A stretch of DNA of 5,575 nucleotides from Verrucomicrobiales bacterium (GTDB taxonomy: Bacteria > Verrucomicrobiota > Verrucomicrobiia > Limisphaerales > F1-80-MAGS106), in the NCBI GenBank assembly GCA_947487925.1, contig CANLCA010000242.1:1-5575 (forward strand). Direction: 5' to 3'. The notes below the pieces were generated by a model. The model worked only from the letters and a program-made list of their open reading frames with translations, had not been told where the DNA came from and did no database searches. A program made the translations under genes and the position numbers. Shown here piece after piece: positions 1-5,575 of this stretch (positions are counted from its first letter, which is position 1; each line of letters starts with the position of its first letter).

Positions 1-473
1 ATGATGTTCTTAAAACTCACATCGCGGTGGACGAGTCCCAATTGTCTCCCATCGCGATCTGTCTTTGAATGGGCATAGGCGAGGCCCCGTGCGACGCGGC
101 TAGTGATGAACACAGCCAACTCTGCGGGCAGGGGCCGGCTCTTGTCACTGAGCTGCTGACCAAATTGCTCCAAGTTCACCCCACGGATAAGTTCCATGGA
201 GATAAAGTACACTCCCCGAGCCTCCCCTAAATGGTAGGTCTGTACGATGTTTGTATGAATTAGATCTGCGACCAACTTGGCCTCTCCAATAAAGTTCTCA
301 ATGAACATCTTTTGATTCGCGTAACTCTGCCGAACCACTTTGATAGCCACGCGCTTAATGAAATCCCTTGCCCCATGCTGCTCAGCTTCGTAGACAATCC
401 CCATGCCCCCTTCAAAAATCTTTCGGACGATCTCGTAGCGAAATCCGCATTCGATTGTGAACAGGCCTGCCAT
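1..473 (-). CDS. Serine/threonine protein kinase, N-terminal part (runs off left edge)
   Basis: I translated this from the minus strand starting at the ATG at 473-471; 157 codons are visible before the window edge and no stop is met. It is the N-lobe and start of the C-lobe of a Hanks-type (PknB-like) kinase, which transfers ATP phosphate to Ser/Thr of target proteins. Visible landmarks are a glycine-rich loop FEGGMGIV (residues 20-27, with the usual first Gly replaced by Phe), the ATP-anchoring Lys45 in VAIKVV, the alpha-C Glu64, a hinge-like region around SMELIRG (92-98), and the catalytic loop HRDVSFKN (149-156) with Asp151 and Asn156. The activation segment and any C-terminal sensor or membrane domain lie outside the window, so substrate and localisation cannot be told. 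The start is uncertain: a TTG 12 codons upstream has a much better ribosome binding site. The gene is divergent from the HU gene. The kinase family call is firm because all N-terminal catalytic landmarks are present. Confidence 0.93.
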   Translation of the reverse strand, partial: MAGLFTIECGFRYEIVRKIFEGGMGIVYEAEQHGARDFIKRVAIKVVRQSYANQKMFIENFIGEAKLVADLIHTNIVQTYHLGEARGVYFISMELIRGVNLEQFGQQLSDKSRPLPAELAVFITSRVARGLAYAHSKTDRDGRQLGLVHRDVSFKNI

Positions 474-506
474 TAAATGATGGTGAGGAATTTGCCACCG
501 CCAAGT

Positions 507-522
507 CAAGCCTCGCCTCCTT
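507..522 (-). promoter_or_regulatory. Shine-Dalgarno-like AAGGAGG with in-frame TTG, alternative kinase start
   Basis: On the minus strand, AAGGAGG (522-516) is followed after 6 bases by TTG (509-507). That TTG is in frame with the kinase and 12 codons upstream of its ATG, with no stop between. The ATG at 473 itself has no recognisable Shine-Dalgarno sequence. The added residues would read MTWRWQIPHHL before the Met that I used as start. The AAGGAGGC unit is duplicated in tandem (530-523 and 522-515). This may be the true translation start, or a chance purine-rich tract. Confidence 0.4.
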
Positions 523-673
523 GCCTCCTTGCGTTGCAACTCCTCACTCGCGCACCATGGAATGAAGGGAGAAAGGCCAACCATCGAACCCTCGGAGGAA
601 CTCGTCACTCGAGTCCCTGAGCCCACGGCTAATCCAATCCGAAGCTCTTTCACTTCCACCCACTCTTTTCTTC

Positions 674-702
674 TTGCACCCATCACCGTGAATGCGTATC
701 AA
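674..702 (+). promoter_or_regulatory. Possible sigma-70-type promoter of the HU gene
   Basis: TTGCAC (674-679) and TATCAA (697-702) are separated by exactly 17 bases, 44 bases before the HU start codon. Matches to the consensus are 3 of 6 and 4 of 6, so the boxes are weak but the spacing is ideal. The predicted transcript would start near 709 and have a leader of about 38 bases. No strong Shine-Dalgarno sequence precedes the HU ATG; only an A-rich stretch (ACAAAAAG) is seen. Confidence 0.35.
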
Positions 703-717
703 CAAAACATTCAGTTC

Positions 718-728
718 TTGAGACTCAA
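718..728. repeat. Short palindrome TTGAG-A-CTCAA upstream of the HU gene
   Basis: A perfect 5-1-5 inverted repeat lies 18 bases before the HU start codon, in the predicted 5' leader. The size and symmetry would suit a small operator half-site pair. It is short enough to occur by chance, and no second copy was noticed in the window. Confidence 0.25.
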
Positions 729-746
729 ATAATCTACAAAAAGTTT

Positions 747-1037
747 ATGGCCAAACCTTTGACAAAGTCGCAGATCGCCGCGGATCTAGCCGAAAAAACG
801 GGCATCACCCGAAAAGTCTCCTTGCAAGTTCTTCAAGTGATTGCGGAACTTGCTTATAAGCATGCGAAAAACACCTTCACACTCCCCGGAATCGGGAAGT
901 TAGTTTTGGTGAACCGCAAAGCACGCATCGGACGCAATCCCGCAACGGGTGCGGAAATCAAGATTCCCGCCAAAAAAGTGGTGAAATTTCGCGTTGCGAA
1001 AGCTTGCAAAGACGCAGTTCTGGGTAGCAAAAAGTAA
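747..1037 (+). CDS. HU/IHF-family DNA-binding protein
   Basis: This 96-residue protein belongs to the HU/IHF family of nucleoid proteins, which bind DNA as dimers, bend it and help compact the chromosome in the cytoplasm. It has the full family layout: an N-terminal helical dimerisation part (residues 1-45), the turn LPGIGKL (46-52), and the beta-arm with the signature GRNPATG (62-68). IKIPAKKVVKF (71-81) and a closing helix follow. The Pro of NPATG is the residue that intercalates at the tip of the DNA-binding arm in this family. The length is close to the usual 90-100. Many basic residues are present, including a C-terminal GSKK. The first ATG fits the family N-terminus (MAKPLTKSQIA), so the start is secure. 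The gene has its own promoter candidate and is closed by a strong intrinsic terminator. I cannot say whether it is called hup or another paralogue, so no symbol is given. Confidence 0.96.
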   Translation: MAKPLTKSQIAADLAEKTGITRKVSLQVLQVIAELAYKHAKNTFTLPGIGKLVLVNRKARIGRNPATGAEIKIPAKKVVKFRVAKACKDAVLGSKK

Positions 1038-1054
1038 GGCTCTTCCCAAGTATC

Positions 1055-1089
1055 AAAGCACTCTGAATCCTTCAGAGTGCTTTTTTTTT
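1055..1089 (+). terminator. Strong intrinsic terminator after the HU gene
   Basis: AAAGCACTCTGAA (1055-1067) pairs perfectly with TTCAGAGTGCTTT (1071-1083) around a three-base loop TCC. The downstream arm runs into an unbroken T-tract (1081-1089). It starts 17 bases after the HU stop. The T-tract lies only on the plus strand side, so it acts rightward. It also lies about 40 bases upstream of the gltX start codon, so it separates the two genes transcriptionally or attenuates gltX. Confidence 0.92.
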
Positions 1090-1128
1090 ATCCTCGCAGC
1101 CCCGACTGCCTCAACAGCCTCTCCCATC

Positions 1129-2493
1129 ATGAACGTTCGCGTCCGATTTGCACCAAGCCCCACAGGATTTCTCCACATCGGCGGCGCCCGCACCGCTTTG
1201 TTTAACTGGCTTTATGCAAGGCATACCGGAGGGACATTCATCCTTCGCATCGAAGACACAGATGCCTCAAGAAATACCGAGGATGCCGTGAAAGTCATCG
1301 TCGATGGATTGCGCTGGCTCGGCCTTGACTGGGATGAGGGTCCTCGCACGAGCAAGCCTGACGGGCCAAGCACTGGCCAGGCGGGCCCCTACTTTCAGTC
1401 GATGCGATCCGTCATCTACAAGGCCCGAGTCGAAGAGCTCAAGTCAAAGGGCCTGGCTTACGACCACGAGGGCGCTGTCAGATTCAGAATGCCACGGGAA
1501 CCTATCACCATCAATGACCTGGTCGTCGGTGACGTCCGTCGGGAGTTGACCGATAGGGAGGCGCAGGATCCTGATTTTGTGATCGTCCGTTCGGATGGGC
1601 AGCCAGTTTTTCACTTCGTCAATGTGGTCGACGATTTGGAGATGGGGATCACCCACGTCATTCGGGGCGAGGACCACCTCTCAAACACATCGAAACATAT
1701 CGCGTTGTTCAACGCCTTTGGAACCCCTCCCCCACTGTACGCCCACATCCCACTGATTCTGAATGCCGATGGTTCAAAAATGAGCAAACGAGATCAGGGC
1801 GCATCCTTGATTGGCTACAGGCAGGAAGGCTTCGTTCCAGAGGCCGTAGTCAATTATCTCTGCCTGCTCGGTTGGTCCCCGAAAGACAATCGAGAAATAT
1901 TGGAGCAGTCGGAAATCATCTCAAGATTCGATCTACCTCAGATCTTAAGACACAACGCCCGATTTGATTTTGCAAAGCTGCGATGGATCAACTGGGAATA
2001 CGTCCGATCTATGGACGTGGATCGGTATTTAAAACTCGGGGTATCTGCCTTGGAACAAGCAGGGTTTGATTTATCACAATTGCCTCAAGATTACACTGCG
2101 ACGGCGCTCTTGACTTGCAAAGAAAAAGTTCAGCAGCTGAGTGAGCTGGTTTCGGTGGCGGGATTTTATTTCCGTGACGAGATGGTTTTCGATGAAGTTG
2201 CTAAGGCAAAGGAATTCACCCCGGAGACCCGGTCGCGTTTGCTACAGCTCAAATCAAGCTTCGAGGCCCTCCATCCTTTCACCGCCGAACAAATCCAGCT
2301 GGAACTTAAACGACTCGCCGCAGAGTCGGGACTCAAAATGTCTGTCTTCGTCCACCCCATGAGGATTGCTTGCACTGGCTCCACGGCAGGACCCAGCCTC
2401 TATCACTTGGTGGAGATTCTTGGCAAAGCGCGCGTCGTGCGACGGCTAGACCGAGCCATTTCGATCTGCGGATCAGAAGCCAACACGCCCTAG
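1129..2493 (+). CDS. gltX: Glutamyl-tRNA synthetase, short form without zinc subdomain
   Basis: The 454-residue product charges tRNA-Glu with glutamate at the expense of ATP, in the cytoplasm; in organisms without GlnRS it may also load tRNA-Gln. It is a class I synthetase. The opening VRFAPSPTGFLHIGG (4-19) holds the HIGH-type motif (HIGG 16-19). RIEDTD (40-45) contacts the substrate, and VIRGEDHLSNTSKH (177-190) and KMSKRDQG (217-224) complete the active site. The anticodon-binding helical part covers roughly 280-454 and ends in the family pattern MRIACTGSTAGPSL...LG. The stretch that normally follows the GxAY motif (CxC...YxC zinc region, about 35-40 residues) is missing: AYDHEG (110-115) leads directly into VRFRMP. 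The ATG at 1129 was chosen because FAPSPTG then sits at the normal distance from the N-terminus. The open frame reaches back to 994, but that part overlaps the HU gene and the terminator. No Shine-Dalgarno is evident. Confidence 0.96.
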   Translation: MNVRVRFAPSPTGFLHIGGARTALFNWLYARHTGGTFILRIEDTDASRNTEDAVKVIVDGLRWLGLDWDEGPRTSKPDGPSTGQAGPYFQSMRSVIYKARVEELKSKGLAYDHEGAVRFRMPREPITINDLVVGDVRRELTDREAQDPDFVIVRSDGQPVFHFVNVVDDLEMGITHVIRGEDHLSNTSKHIALFNAFGTPPPLYAHIPLILNADGSKMSKRDQGASLIGYRQEGFVPEAVVNYLCLLGWSPKDNREILEQSEIISRFDLPQILRHNARFDFAKLRWINWEYVRSMDVDRYLKLGVSALEQAGFDLSQLPQDYTATALLTCKEKVQQLSELVSVAGFYFRDEMVFDEVAKAKEFTPETRSRLLQLKSSFEALHPFTAEQIQLELKRLAAESGLKMSVFVHPMRIACTGSTAGPSLYHLVEILGKARVVRRLDRAISICGSEANTP

Positions 2494-2527
2494 CGTTGGG
2501 GATAGCAAAGGGTCCGGGTTCGAACTC

Positions 2528-2543
2528 AGCCTGATTACAGGCT
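2528..2543. terminator. Small hairpin in the convergent gltX/hydrolase gap
   Basis: AGCCTG-ATTA-CAGGCT forms a 6-bp stem with a 4-base loop, 34 bases after the gltX stop and 60 bases past the end of the opposing hydrolase gene. A terminator is expected in this 110-base convergent gap, and this is the best stem seen. It has no T-tract on either side, so it is a weak candidate. Nothing else that I can identify lies between 2494 and 2603. Confidence 0.25.
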
Positions 2544-2603
2544 CAGTCCTTCAGAATCCAATGGAGACCTCCCAATGCCAGCAGGGCACTCCAAGCAATG
2601 ACT

Positions 2604-4649
2604 TCATTCCTTCGGTGCGGATGCCGTCGCCGAAATGTTTGCCCGGCACTTGGAGGTCACTAGCTGAAGCAACTGTTCCGGGGTCACAATCCGCCTCCAA
2701 TTCAAAAAATCTGGAGTCTCTTTGTCCGGACGAGGGGGGTGATTCAAACTCAGATCCAGGAGCCCCGGCTCAAACACCGCGGCGAATGTAGCCACCTCCG
2801 TCATCTCAGCACTGGCCTCTAAATGAAAGGGTAGGGCAGCCATACCATCCAAAGCTCGCAACGCTTGAACCGCACGGCGCAGGTCCCAGACCTGCATCCC
2901 TGGTAACGTTTGCCCCAACAGCATGAAACGTCTTCGAACCTGATTGACGTGGCGCGGATCCCTGCTCATCGCGGTTATTCCCACCCCTCGCGGTGCGAAA
3001 AAAACATGCACCTCACCTGACTCACGCACTCGCCGCATCCACTGCCCTGTCTCAGCCACTACCGGACCCGAATTCGCGTCCCTCAAGACCCCGTCTGCTG
3101 ACGACAATTCTGAAGCCAAAATGGAGCCAAACGGGGATCGCACAAGTTCAAGAAAACGCACCCACTGGGTCGCGTCCAAGCAGGTGAGCCGTATTGCCTT
3201 CGGACTACGAGTCGATTTTTCTGCCAAATAACATCTGAGTTGACCCCCCGGCTGGCTTGCAAACTCATAAATAGCAAACCGCACCCCGTCTTCATCGATG
3301 GCTCCGACCTCCCGGACGGCCAGATCTCCCGTCACCTCAGGCCAGCCGCCGAAGGTCTTTTGCCGCAATAACGAGACCGTTCGAGCCTTGTCGAAAGGCA
3401 GGTCGTTCGAGGCCAGCACCGTGAAATCTTCAAAACATCGGCTGGTCTTTTCGTCCTGTGGAAGGGTTTCAAACACTTTGAGTTGTCCTGGCAAAAACAA
3501 CGGGGCCGCGGCTGATTCCACTGGGGCCATGCTTTTCTTGAGCCACTTGTTGAACCAGCGCATCACGGGGAGCTGCAGTTCCTGGGTGTCTTTGTGCGGT
3601 CCCTCGGCGATCATCAGCCCGAGCTTTTCTGGCGCACCATAGAGTTCGTAAATGGCCCGGGTCTTCGCATGCACTCGAATCACTCCTTCCAGTGGAAATA
3701 AAGTATCCTTGTCCGTATTGCAGAGCAGGAGGGGCCGCGGAGCCACCAAAGCCGCAACCTGCGCAAAGTCCCAGCGGTAGGTGTTCACCATGAACATGCA
3801 GTCGCAATGCCCTTCAACCACTCCGTCGATGATGTGGTTTCTCAAATCCGTGATGCCCGCCACCGGACAGGCTACACGAACACGGTCGTCAAGAGCCGTG
3901 ACCCACCACGAATAGGCGCCTCCCCCGCTTCGCCCGGTCACCCCAAGCAGGGCTCCATCGACATCCTTTCGGCTTTGCAGATAATCCAAAGCTCTGATCG
4001 AGTTCCAGGCTTCGACACCCGCGGCCGTATAGCCTCGCGAATTCCACCACCACATGCCCTCCCGATAGGTCCCATGATGCAGCCCCTCGATCTCCCCGAG
4101 TTGGACCGTGTCCATCACGAGACACACATAGCCGTTCCGCGCAAACCAAATGCCATGTTGCTGATAGGCCACCTTGTTTCCGTAACTCACACCGTTTGTT
4201 TTGACCGGACCATGTCCGCACACATAAAGGATCGCGGGAGCAGGGGCGCTCAACTTTTTCGGCACATAAACATTGGCCGTCACATAAAGCCCAGGGCGGG
4301 ATTGGAAATGAAGGTTTTCAACCGTGAAGTCGGCGTGCTCGGTCTTGCCCGTCACGGTCGCGCGCAGTTCAGTTCTTGTCGGCCGAGGCTCAAGCCCCAA
4401 CATCTCGAACAACTCCCCCCGCAACCTCTCCCGGCTGGAACTCCATTGTTCAAGCGTGCGAATCCCTGCGAGCGACCGACCCTCCACATGTTCTGTCTCA
4501 GCCCGAAAATAGGCCTCGAACAAAGCATCCCCAGGCGTCGGGAGCGCGGGAGGCCTTCCGTATGGATTGCCCGCCGCTCGAGTATGGGAAGTCGTCGCGT
4601 TCAAGAACAGGAACACCACCAAGACAAGGCCCTGCAATCGACTCTTCAT
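2604..4649 (-). CDS. Exported alpha/beta-hydrolase, acetylxylan esterase-like, two-domain
   Basis: A 681-residue secreted hydrolase. A signal peptide is clear: MKSR, a hydrophobic core LVLVVFLFL (8-16) and a likely cleavage after Ala26 (TRAA-GN). Residues about 105-375 form an alpha/beta-hydrolase domain with a probable oxyanion-hole segment YVCGHG (142-147). The nucleophile elbow is GRSGGG (239-244, Ser241), the acid is Asp313 or Asp315 in NTDKD, and the histidine is His352 in GPHKD. The style resembles carbohydrate esterases of the AXE1/CE7 type and related uncharacterised PVC hydrolases, so deacetylation of plant or algal polysaccharides is a reasonable guess, not a proven role. Residues about 430-665 look like a second, degenerate domain: VWDLRRAVQALRAL (587-600) and FEPGLLDL (626-633) recur in such proteins, but I see no GxSxG there. 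The gene begins 3 bases after the pseudopilin stop, so the two are probably co-translated. No strong Shine-Dalgarno is seen. Peptidase S9-like activity is an alternative. Confidence 0.85.
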   Translation of the reverse strand: MKSRLQGLVLVVFLFLNATTSHTRAAGNPYGRPPALPTPGDALFEAYFRAETEHVEGRSLAGIRTLEQWSSSRERLRGELFEMLGLEPRPTRTELRATVTGKTEHADFTVENLHFQSRPGLYVTANVYVPKKLSAPAPAILYVCGHGPVKTNGVSYGNKVAYQQHGIWFARNGYVCLVMDTVQLGEIEGLHHGTYREGMWWWNSRGYTAAGVEAWNSIRALDYLQSRKDVDGALLGVTGRSGGGAYSWWVTALDDRVRVACPVAGITDLRNHIIDGVVEGHCDCMFMVNTYRWDFAQVAALVAPRPLLLCNTDKDTLFPLEGVIRVHAKTRAIYELYGAPEKLGLMIAEGPHKDTQELQLPVMRWFNKWLKKSMAPVESAAAPLFLPGQLKVFETLPQDEKTSRCFEDFTVLASNDLPFDKARTVSLLRQKTFGGWPEVTGDLAVREVGAIDEDGVRFAIYEFASQPGGQLRCYLAEKSTRSPKAIRLTCLDATQWVRFLELVRSPFGSILASELSSADGVLRDANSGPVVAETGQWMRRVRESGEVHVFFAPRGVGITAMSRDPRHVNQVRRRFMLLGQTLPGMQVWDLRRAVQALRALDGMAALPFHLEASAEMTEVATFAAVFEPGLLDLSLNHPPRPDKETPDFLNWRRIVTPEQLLQLVTSKCRANISATASAPKE

Positions 4650-4652
4650 CGA

Positions 4653-5507
4653 TCAAGGCTTCGACTTCAGAAGATCCTTCTTCTTCGCCAGCTCCTCTCC
4701 GATGTCTTCCTGGTAGAAGTAGGCATCCCTGGAGCCGTCCGCAGACCAACTGTGCAGAAACAACATTTCCTTGAACTTATACCACCTCACCGAACCATCC
4801 ATGAAAAGTTGATTGCCACCAGCGGGCACGCCGCCGCCGCCAGCGTTCTTGTGCGGGGGCATGTTTTTAAACGCACTATCCCGACCACTGCCCCATTTGC
4901 GGTCGATCTTCATAACAGCATCGGCTGCGAGTACCCAGCCGGGCTGCGCCTGTGAGGCTTTGATGGGGCTTCGAGACGGAAAACTACCGGCCGGATTAAT
5001 CCATGTGGCAATGCCGCCGTAATATTGAAAACCAATCACCCACTGATCATACTCCCGTTCGAACTGCGGAAATGTTGGGCGGTTGGGGCATGTCCAAATC
5101 TGTCCTGAGCTGGAATTGGAGTGGATGATGAGCCCCACTGACTCCGCGGCTTTTCGCTCCGGAGGATTGAGACAAATCTGCACCGAGCCAGCCCGGGCCT
5201 CAAGCACTCTGTCCGCATTGTCGTCCGCGTAGATTGTGACGCCAATGCCGATCTGCCTGAGGTTATTCAGACACTTGGCTCGTTTGCCACTCTCCTTCGC
5301 CCGGCTCAAAGCCGGCAGCAGCATGCCCGCAAGAATCGCTATGATGGCGATCACCACCAGCAGCTCAATGAGTGTGAATGCGGCGGTGGTCAGTCCGGAA
5401 ACGCTATGACTAGGCGTGGGAGTCTGGGGCATAGGAGGGAGATTTTGATCGTTTCTACAATGCTCCCACCAAGAACGCACGACATTTCGAGCGACTGCAC
5501 TCGCCAT
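4653..5507 (-). CDS. Prepilin-type N-terminal methylation domain protein (pseudopilin-like)
   Basis: A 284-residue protein with a type IV prepilin/type II secretion pseudopilin N-terminus. The cleavage site is Ala43-Phe44, followed by FTLIELLVVIAIIAILAG with the conserved Glu at mature position 5 (Glu48) and a membrane helix to about residue 66. The usual -1 Gly is replaced by Ala. Next come ALSRAKESGKRAKCLNNLRQ (66-85) and IYADDNADR (92-100), the helix-to-globular transition typical of the large PVC family of such proteins. A C-terminal GGNQLFMDGSVRW (230-242) follows, the family's H-X9-DG-like end motif. Three Cys (79, 112, 140) could form disulfides. Such proteins are processed by prepilin peptidase and anchored in the inner membrane; their individual roles are mostly unknown. 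The start at 5507 gives a long 43-residue leader but lies 2 bases from the upstream stop. Met26 (5432) would give a more usual 18-residue leader, without a Shine-Dalgarno. The domain call is firm and the start is not. Confidence 0.9.
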   Translation of the reverse strand: MASAVARNVVRSWWEHCRNDQNLPPMPQTPTPSHSVSGLTTAAFTLIELLVVIAIIAILAGMLLPALSRAKESGKRAKCLNNLRQIGIGVTIYADDNADRVLEARAGSVQICLNPPERKAAESVGLIIHSNSSSGQIWTCPNRPTFPQFEREYDQWVIGFQYYGGIATWINPAGSFPSRSPIKASQAQPGWVLAADAVMKIDRKWGSGRDSAFKNMPPHKNAGGGGVPAGGNQLFMDGSVRWYKFKEMLFLHSWSADGSRDAYFYQEDIGEELAKKKDLLKSKP

Positions 5508-5509
5508 CC

Positions 5510-5575
5510 TTATCGCAGTGATTCCAGGTAAGCCAGCAGGTCTGCCGCCTCTTGCGCGGTCAACCCTTGCAGCAG
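5510..5575 (-). CDS. C-terminal end of a probable heme-binding/cytochrome c-type protein
   Basis: Only the last 21 codons and the TAA stop are in the window; the gene enters from the right edge. The peptide reads LLQGLTAQEAADLLAYLESLR. This resembles the end of cytochrome c or heme-binding domains in Verrucomicrobiota and Planctomycetota, which commonly finish with a 'L..LT.QE.ADL.AYL.SL' helix after the distal Met ligand. The heme-binding CxxCH, if present, would lie outside the window. The stop is 2 bases before the pseudopilin's first ATG (TAAGGATG), which points to coupled translation within one operon. The identification rests on a short tail, so it is moderate at best; that this is a real coding end is better supported by the tight junction. 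Confidence 0.6.
   Translation of the reverse strand: MLQGLTAQEAADLLAYLESLR

Noticed and set aside
529..732. A 67-codon plus-strand open frame in the kinase-HU gap.
   Set aside because: It has low-complexity Ser/Thr/Pro composition, no recognisable domain and no ribosome binding site, and it covers the HU promoter region.
994..1128. A 45-codon N-terminal extension of gltX.
   Set aside because: It overlaps the HU gene, translates the terminator hairpin and precedes the universally conserved GluRS N-terminus.
2508..2530. GGGTTCGAACTC resembling the T-loop of a tRNA just after gltX.
   Set aside because: The five bases on either side of TTCGAAC do not pair to make a T-stem on either strand, and no acceptor, D or anticodon arms are visible.
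2551..2607. An 18-codon minus-strand frame whose ATG overlaps the hydrolase stop (ATGA).
   Set aside because: It is very short with no recognisable features; the overlapping start is suggestive only. Another frame through the same bases gives a hydrophobic tail (AWSALLALGGLHW) but has no start codon.
4830..4850. A CGCCGCCGCC-type simple repeat.
   Set aside because: It encodes a Gly-rich loop (GGGG) in the pseudopilin and is explained by coding.
3807..4955. A 382-codon plus-strand open frame opposite the hydrolase and pseudopilin genes.
   Set aside because: It is antisense to two well-supported genes and its translation is Arg/Pro/His-rich without domain character, as expected of a shadow frame in GC-rich DNA.

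Overview
The window looks like a chromosomal segment from a Verrucomicrobiota (PVC-group) bacterium. This is inferred from family style, not from a search. The supporting features are an HU protein of a type I associate with that phylum, a glutamyl-tRNA synthetase lacking the usual zinc subdomain, a long prepilin-type N-methylation protein with a GGNQLFMDGSVRW-like C-terminal motif, a secreted two-domain esterase, and a C-terminal fragment resembling the end of PVC cytochrome c/heme-binding proteins.

Left part (1-746): the minus strand carries the N-terminal 157 residues of a serine/threonine protein kinase that runs off the left edge. It is divergent from the next gene. The 273-base gap (474-746) holds a duplicated Shine-Dalgarno-like AAGGAGGC upstream of the kinase, a plausible promoter for the HU gene and a small palindrome. 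I see no RNA gene or further protein in it.

Middle part (747-2493, plus strand): an HU-family nucleoid protein gene is followed by a strong intrinsic terminator (13-bp perfect stem plus T-tract) and then by gltX, glutamyl-tRNA synthetase. The terminator sits about 40 bases before the gltX start and I see no clear promoter between them. gltX expression may therefore depend on readthrough or on an unrecognised promoter.

Right part (2604-5575, minus strand): a compact three-gene run is transcribed towards gltX. In order of transcription it holds the C-terminal 21 residues of a probable heme-binding/cytochrome c-type protein, a pseudopilin-like secreted or membrane-anchored protein, and a 681-residue exported alpha/beta-hydrolase (acetylxylan esterase-like). 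Gaps of 2 and 3 bases imply one operon with translational coupling. All three products probably act at or outside the cytoplasmic membrane. gltX and the hydrolase gene converge on a 110-base gap.

The window is mostly ordinary coding sequence. I do not see a clear novel defence, mobile or RNA-based system. The points most worth a second look are the minimal GltX, the HU-terminator-gltX arrangement, and the esterase/pseudopilin/heme-protein operon.
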